From positions 1-27,067 of the forward strand of contig LSSN01001583.1 of the NCBI GenBank assembly GCA_001970855.1: a DNA stretch of 27,067 nucleotides. The letters run 5' to 3'. Both the position numbers and the translations under genes were made by a program. Below the pieces are notes generated by a model. The model saw only the letters and a program-made list of their open reading frames with translations, was not told the DNA's origin and did not search any database. This stretch comes from Smittium culicis. Taxonomy: Eukaryota; Kickxellomycota; Harpellomycetes; Harpellales; Legeriomycetaceae. Positions 21,100 to 27,067 of the stretch are shown here, piece after piece; within the stretch, counting starts at the first letter, position 1, and the number at the start of each line of letters is the position of its first letter.

Positions 21100-23610
21100 A
21101 TAACAAGTAAATATTTAAACCTTTTTGGAGTTAATATTATTTATCTCGCTTTAAAGTTTTAATTGGATAAAACTATAAAATTATTTTTTATTGGATATAT
21201 TCAATTTAGTGTTTAAATATTATCATGCTATACTAGTATATATTTTTCTTATTTTTTTTGGATAATTTTGACAGATAAAAAAATTAAATCGCTCATGAAG
21301 GGTTAAAATTTATAACAAAGTGATATATTTGTTATTCATTTACTGTATAGTTGACTGAGTTTTGTTTACCAAGTCTAAAAAACTGCTATTAATAATAATG
21401 ATGTAGTTTAGAGACACGTTAAAATATTGATTTATTGTGGAGTAGCAAATAGTAATAAAATTTATGATTAAATAACAATTAGATAGATATTCTTATTTTT
21501 TAAAGATATTAAGACTGAAAATACTCAATAATCTCTCATATTTCGTATACAATCTTTATAAAATATCCAAATATAGTTTTTTATAAGGTTGAGTATATTG
21601 ATGTCGTAGATAGGTTTTATGACCTATCTGAATACAAAGAACTAAATATTCCTCCAATGAAATAAGCAATTTAGTTTTTTCTTTATGTTTTGTAAATCCA
21701 AAGACTTACATTCTACAAAGAGTTTTTTTATGCATAGCTAAACCTAAGAGAAATTTAGTTTATTATTTTACTTATTAATATTCATATTATTTCTTTTACA
21801 TTTATTATTTTAATTTCACAGTTTAAGGTTCTTTTCTTTAAACTTCAAAGTATATATAAAGCAATTTCAAAAAGTTGTTAATACTTATCTTAATTTTTGT
21901 TTTACTCGAAAAAATTTTACTATAAATACTGAGATATTCTAATCAGAAATAAAATTACCAAAAAATCAGTCCAAGATCTTAAGTATAAATTTAATAACTA
22001 ATAACTAAAAAATTTAAATCAGAATCTATATACATATACATATATTACCAAAAGCACAGCACTAAAAGAATCTGTGAACATTTATTGTGCTGAGGAGCCA
22101 AAATCTCGGCGACATTGACGATCAATTTTATGCTATTTTTTAGAGAAATTTCTTCAAACTCAGTTTTAATAACTTTACATAGTACATTTTTAATTTTATA
22201 AATCCTAATTTTATTTTTTATAGCAATGCTTTAAAATTTAATAATAATTTTTAAAGTATAATTTTTATGATTTTTTATAGAAATTTTATTCTTTTCTGTT
22301 AAACATTATTTGATATTTCATCAAAAGATTACTTTTTCGATATTTTTTCTATTAGTTAGATATATTACATAAATTTTAAAATTTAATAATATTTTGCTTA
22401 ATAATTTGTTTATTCATTATTTATGTAAAATATCTGATAAAAAAGAAAGTGTAAAAATTCACTAAAATTCAAGATATTTGATTATTGCTCATAGAAAAAT
22501 ATAAGGGATTATAAATTAATTTTTTAATTGAATTTTTATTTCATAAAAAAGCTCCTTAAAAAATTTTTTTATTCGAATTTAATTAAGCTATAAATTGTTT
22601 TAACTTAGGGCTTAATAAATTTGATCCAAGTAATTATGTTTAGTCGCCAATTTTTTTCTATAACTTTTGGAAAGTGCATTTTCAGTTTTTATGAGATAAT
22701 TAAATTGACGTGAATATAAGTAAAAGTGGTAGTTTTTTAAAATTCAGCTAATTTCGGGATAATATTATTTGTAAATTACTAATTATAGAGCACAAAGATC
22801 ATATTTCCATTCTTTACATCATCAAATAACCATAAATCAATATCATAACTGTTAAAAAAAACAAAAAATATATTTATTATTTTTCAATATACTGAATTAG
22901 TTTTAAATCAAAATTATTTATACGTAACCTCCAAAATCATAAAATACGACTTACTAAAATAGTTGATTTATTTTTAATCATTATATTACGCGGTGTTAAA
23001 TATCTAAAGATTTTTTTGTATCACTAATATGAACTAGAAATTCTTTTTTATTAGATAATTATCTTGAACTTTTGTAAAAATATATTAAAAAAAATAGTCA
23101 ATAAATCTAAATGTATATACTGATTAAAATAAAATAAACTCGAGTGAAATTTTTCAAATAATGAATGATGAGAGAACACTTTGTGAATAATTTCCTTTTT
23201 ATGAAAAAAAAGTTTAATTGAAATGATTAAAAAAATAGTTTGAAATGCTATTATATATTTTATAAAAAATATTTCCTTCTTGAAAATTTAATAAATTTTG
23301 GCAAAAAAACTGATATTAGTTATTTTAGGAATTCGCTATTAATTAAAAACTATTCCTCAGTAACATCTCTTGTATTTTTAAGTATAAAAATTATCATAAT
23401 CTGGAATAAGCTTTGATTGGAATAATTATAAATCCCTCCAAAAAAATAATCTGAATGCGCTAAAAAATGCGGGTCAGCTAAAATGTGGGGAAGATTTAAA
23501 GATACCTATACTTTTATTTTAAGCTAATGATTTTTATTCGATTTATTTAAAGATTTTTTTGTTGGAAATAAGATAATTAAAAAAAAAACTAGGTATTAAC
23601 GCATAAAGTT
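21100..23610. other. AT-rich spacer with one short coding-like frame
   Basis: No intact gene. A 48-codon frame at 21519-21665 contains KYPNIVFYKV and ends YKELNIPPMK, faintly like the middle of a thioredoxin, but there is no CxxC active site upstream. It also contains a perfect 8-bp hairpin at 21608-21629 (AGATAGGT / ACCTATCT), so the resemblance may be chance. A GC-richer patch at about 22050-22130 gives only broken frames. Confidence 0.35.
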
Positions 23611-23706
23611 TAAAGTTTTAAATTAGTGTCAGTATTTAAAAATTTTAAGCATATAGATTAAAGTTTTAAATTAGTGTCAGTATTTAAAAATTTTAAGCAT
23701 ATAGAT
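23611..23706. repeat. Perfect tandem duplication, 2 x 48 bp
   Basis: Copies 23611-23658 and 23659-23706 are identical, starting TAAAGTTTTAAATTAGTGTC and ending GCATATAGAT. Lack of divergence points to a recent slippage or unequal-exchange event, or to an assembly duplication. Confidence 0.95.
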
Positions 23707-25196
23707 ATACGAGATATAAGATTCGACTAATTTTTACTCGTTAGTATATTTTGGAGCTTGTTTATTTGTTAACTATAAAAACTAAACCTAAAACTAAAAA
23801 GAATATGATAGGATATTATTTTATATAAATTTTTTTAGAGAACGCAATGAAAGTTTCATACACTGTTAGCTTTTTTATATAAATTCGGTGAACTAAAATT
23901 TAAATATTTTCCACTTGTTATTAGTATTATTATTGTTCTATTTCATTTTATGCAGTAATACTTTATTACTTTTTTTCTTTCTTTTCTTTGTAAAATAAGT
24001 TTTATTTTTGTTTGTCCAATACAATCGCATGTTAATATTACTTGAAATTTAAAAAAAAAAAATACTCAACGCAAAATAAAAAAAAACCTTTTCCTTCTTT
24101 TCAGTAGTTTCATATCAATTTATCTATGATATATTTTATTTCTTTGTAACTGGTCGCGAAATCGCTCTATGACAGAATATTATCAGAAAATACATAAATC
24201 TCAAATATTAATTTTTTACAAGGTTTATGCACTCTATTAAGAGCTCAATCAAATAACCCAAAAATTACCCTAGAAAATTTTTTTATTTTTCACTAGGTGG
24301 ACAAACAGGAATTTTTCGACACCTATAAATAAGCATTATTTGAGGTAAAAAAGTTTGTTGTACGTTACTAGCATAATAGGAAATTAAAATAAAATTAGAT
24401 ATGATACTTATTTTTATCAATATGCAAATATAAAAATAGCAATAGCGCGTGTAATGCTATTGATACATACATATGGTATTAATCATTTAATCTATTTATG
24501 AAATTAAACGAGTTTGATACATAAGAAAATTTATTGCATATGTACAAATATAATCAAAATGCGCGAATTCATTGTTATAGACTTGGATTGAAGTTTATTT
24601 ATACTTTAAAGTCAATATTACATTCATCTATTAAAGGTTAGAGTTAGTGAATTTATTTCTTCACAAAGTTGTAATAAAAAGTCTATAAAAGAGGTTCTGG
24701 ATGCTTTAGTTTAACATATTCCTAGCTTAAAATCATAATAAAGCAATAAAAAAGAATTAAAATACAAATTAGTATTAACGTTTATGGTTATATTCACAAT
24801 AACCTTATGAATATAAATAATTAAGAATTATTTAAACACCACGTGATTTCAAATTTTTGGGCAAAAAATAAAATATTAGAATGTTTTAAATCAGGATATT
24901 GACTTTCTAAGATATTAAATTAAAGAAATGGTATGATGCTTATAAAAAGAGTATTGCTTTTTTGGCTAGTTATTCCCATATATGTATTTTTGCCTTTGAG
25001 AGTTTATTATACATGTTTCATATATTTATTGCTATAAATTAAAATTAAAATTAAAATAAAATAAATGTACTTACATTTGCAAATCTTTATTAATATAAAA
25101 TGATGAACGAAAAAAGAATAAGATTCTTAAAATCTTGTGACCTGATATATTCATAAATTACTTGCTAAATGCTATCCACAAAAGCGAATGAAAAGA
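23707..25196. other. AT-rich spacer, no gene seen
   Basis: About 1.5 kb with dense stops in all frames. A small inverted repeat, CAATAGC / GCTATTG, lies at 24440-24462. A 30-odd codon plus frame around 24140-24240 (LCNWSRNRSMTEYYQKI) is not long enough to call. Confidence 0.4.
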
Positions 25197-25315
25197 GCCA
25201 ATAGAGCCTATTACACATATTAACTATACTCTATTGGCCACAAAAAAACTTATGTGAATGTGACAATATTCACACTTCACAGCATTTTATTCTAAATGCC
25301 AAGAATTTCTTGGCA
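25197..25315. repeat. Cluster of inverted repeats
   Basis: Within 119 bases there are two strong perfect inverted repeats: GCCAATAGAG / CTCTATTGGC (25197-25206 and 25229-25238, 22-base loop) and TGCCAAGAA-T-TTCTTGGCA (25297-25315, a near-continuous palindrome). A weaker GTGAAT / ATTCAC pair lies between them at about 25254-25273. The first pair includes a CCAAT box on each strand. It could be a structured RNA, an element end, or protein-binding sites about 650-760 bases before the oxidoreductase gene. Confidence 0.7.
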
Positions 25316-25702
25316 CTGCTGTTAAAAAAACTAAATGTACAATTAATTGAAACTGCAAGTAATTAGCTATTTACAATCAATAATAACGATTTAACTTTTC
25401 CCAACGCTATGTATTAAATAAAAACCCTAATAGGACTAATTTTTAAATTATATAAAATAATATTTATCCGTTATCTAAATTGTTAAACTTATCTTCATTT
25501 TTAATTTTAGTTGTATCTTTTCCAGTAAAAGCAAATATTTATAACACCTTGACAAAATACATAATTTGAAACATATATAGACTAAAAAAAACTATCCCAT
25601 CAAATGAGTGCTTGTTGTTCTTTATAACTTGAAAAATATATATTTGATTTTTATACATAGATAGACTATTTGAATTATAATATTATAGGTAAATCATATA
25701 TA
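25316..25702. other. AT-rich spacer upstream of the oxidoreductase
   Basis: No open frame or recognisable site beyond scattered TATA-like strings. It separates the inverted-repeat cluster from the 51-bp tandem duplication. Confidence 0.4.
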
Positions 25703-25818
25703 AAAATTTTATTTGGTAGATAAAATATTTATAATTCAAAGCAAAAAATTATTAAAATTTTATTTGGTAGATAAAATATTTATAATTCAAAGCAAAAAAT
25801 TATTAAACTTTTATTTAT
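25703..25818. repeat. Tandem duplication, 2.3 x 51 bp
   Basis: Copies 25703-25753 and 25754-25804 are identical (start AAAATTTTATTTGGTAGATA, end AAAAAATTATT), and a partial, diverged third copy follows to about 25818. The array ends about 140 bases before the oxidoreductase ATG, so copy number could alter promoter spacing. Confidence 0.92.
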
Positions 25819-25957
25819 CAAAAAAATTCGAAAATTCAGGTTTTTATTTCAATCATTATTCATAACCTTTCTAGAAAAAAATAGCCTAGAATAGCAATAA
25901 TACATAACGAATATAGTAAGCTATATCCCCTCTGATTTTACAAGAGCTGATTTAAAA

Positions 25958-26944
25958 ATGATTCCAAATGGCAAGATGAAGGCTTTAGCCTACGACGACT
26001 ATGGTACTCCTGATGTACTCCATTTCTGTGATATCGACATTCCTACTCCAAAAAATAATCAAGTTCTTGTCAAAGTACACGCAGTTTCAATTAACGCAGG
26101 CGATATTCATCTTATGGAAGGTACCCCTTTCCCTCTACGATTAGTTACGGGTATTTTTCGCCCACGTAACAAAATTTTAGGTCTTGATATATCTGGGCAT
26201 ATAGTAAATGCTGGAAAAGATGTTTTGGGATTCAAAGTAGGCGACGAGGTGTATGGCTCCACATCTATATTTGAAGATGGATGTTTTGCAGAATATGTAT
26301 GTCTTCAAGAAAATAAATTTGCTTTCAAACCAAAAAGTATATCTTTTGAGGAAGCAGCAGCTCTCCCAACTGCAGGTGCAACTGCTTTACAATCAATCAA
26401 AAAATTTATGCCTTCAGAACCATATAAAAAGGTTCTGATCAATGGTGCTTCTGGTGGTGTCGGAACTTTTGCTATCCAAATAGCAAAAAGTTTAGGATGT
26501 GAAGTAACTGCAGTTTGTAGCACTAGACACATCGAAATAGTCCGTAGCTTGGGGGCTGATCGAATAATTGACTATAAAACTAGCTTAATTTTTGATACGG
26601 ACGAAAAGTACGACCTGGTTTATGCTGTGAATGGAAACAACTCTATTTTTGACTATCAAAAGCTACTTAAAAAAGATGGAGCATATGTCACATCGGGTGG
26701 TACAACCCAACAGATGTTTCAGGCCATGATGATTGGTCCTTTTATGCGCTCAAGTAAAATATCGTCTTTGACTGTAGTTCCAACAATTGAAGACTTAACT
26801 GAGCTAAGCAGACTAACATCTGAAAAAAAAATAAGGCCAGTTATTGATAAAGTTTATCAAAAGGAGCAAATAATAGATGCAATTAAATATTTTTATAGTG
26901 GATGTGCGACCGGTAAAGTAGTAGTAGTAATGTGCAAAGAATAA
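25958..26944 (+). CDS. Zinc-independent MDR oxidoreductase (quinone oxidoreductase-like), bacterial in character
   Basis: The intronless 328-residue protein is a complete medium-chain dehydrogenase/reductase. The GroES-like domain covers about 7-130 (MKALAYDDYGTPDVL, VSINAGDIHL, LGLDISGHIV, GFKVGDEVYG) and the Rossmann domain about 131-290, with the NAD(P)-binding loop NGASGGVGTFA at 162-172 and the GADRIIDY block at 199-206. The GHE and four-cysteine signatures of zinc alcohol dehydrogenases are missing, so a zinc-free reductase acting on quinones or enones with NAD(P)H is expected; the actual substrate is unknown. Its wording, such as PTPKNNQVLVKV, NAGDIHLMEG, RPRNKILGLDISG and VCSTRHIEIVRSLGAD, is what I recall from bacterial 'NAD(P)-dependent alcohol dehydrogenase' entries more than from eukaryotic members such as RTN4IP1. 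Lack of introns agrees with transfer, though the Nudix gene also lacks them. Met7 matches the usual bacterial start; the first ATG adds six residues. Confidence 0.9.
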   Translation: MIPNGKMKALAYDDYGTPDVLHFCDIDIPTPKNNQVLVKVHAVSINAGDIHLMEGTPFPLRLVTGIFRPRNKILGLDISGHIVNAGKDVLGFKVGDEVYGSTSIFEDGCFAEYVCLQENKFAFKPKSISFEEAAALPTAGATALQSIKKFMPSEPYKKVLINGASGGVGTFAIQIAKSLGCEVTAVCSTRHIEIVRSLGADRIIDYKTSLIFDTDEKYDLVYAVNGNNSIFDYQKLLKKDGAYVTSGGTTQQMFQAMMIGPFMRSSKISSLTVVPTIEDLTELSRLTSEKKIRPVIDKVYQKEQIIDAIKYFYSGCATGKVVVVMCKE

Positions 26945-27067
26945 ACTTTGCTTATACTTTTTTCGTAAAATATTCATTGTACACAATTAAGAAAAGTCCC
27001 ATCAGCTTGGTTAATATACAATTTTTTTTTCGAAGAAATGCAACATTAAAAATATTACAGAAAAATT

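Noticed and set aside
26305..26532. Minus-strand frame within the oxidoreductase
   Set aside because: It is an antisense shadow of a strongly conserved coding region.

Overview
The window reads as nuclear DNA of a very AT-rich eukaryote with compact, intron-bearing genes, most likely an early-diverging fungus. This rests on several observations: spliceosomal introns of about 70 to 150 nt with GT...AG ends and, in one case, a yeast-like ACTAAC branch site; a type II membrane endopolyphosphatase of the fungal PPN1 type; and eukaryote-only families (UBTD, Yip4/YIPF6). A gut-dwelling Harpellales-like fungus would fit, but that is only a guess from composition and architecture. There are no operons, Shine-Dalgarno sites, tRNAs, rRNAs or CRISPR arrays that I can see.

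Layout: 864-1451 (+) is an intronless MTH1-type Nudix hydrolase. 3106-3339 holds a decayed Ty1/copia-like reverse transcriptase fragment with a (TAAA)6 tail just after it. 4064-6524 (+) is a two-exon PPN1 endopolyphosphatase. 7750-8836 (-) is a two-exon UBTD protein, convergent with PPN1. 9706-10385 (-) carries an unidentified decayed reading frame. 10386-13979 is AT-rich sequence with a possible copia integrase scrap at 13263-13433. 13980-15197 (+) is a six-exon Yip4/YIPF6 gene with an apparent one-base frameshift in a poly-A run. 17201-18936 (+) is a decayed DDE-type DNA transposase with nine in-frame stops and a frameshift but an intact last third. 18937-25957 is a 7 kb, roughly 80 percent AT stretch containing one small possible gene, two tandem duplications and a cluster of inverted repeats. 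25958-26944 (+) is an intronless zinc-independent MDR oxidoreductase that looks bacterial in character.

The genes do not form a pathway. They are independent housekeeping functions: nucleotide-pool sanitation, vacuolar polyphosphate turnover, ubiquitin-linked regulation, Golgi/ER trafficking and a redox enzyme. They sit as islands of moderate GC in AT-rich spacer, and most other GC islands appear to be transposon wreckage. I found no convincing new multi-gene system. The most checkable items are the possible bacterial origin of the oxidoreductase, the frameshift in the YIP4-like gene, the unidentified minus-strand relic, and the transposase relic with its intact C-terminal part.
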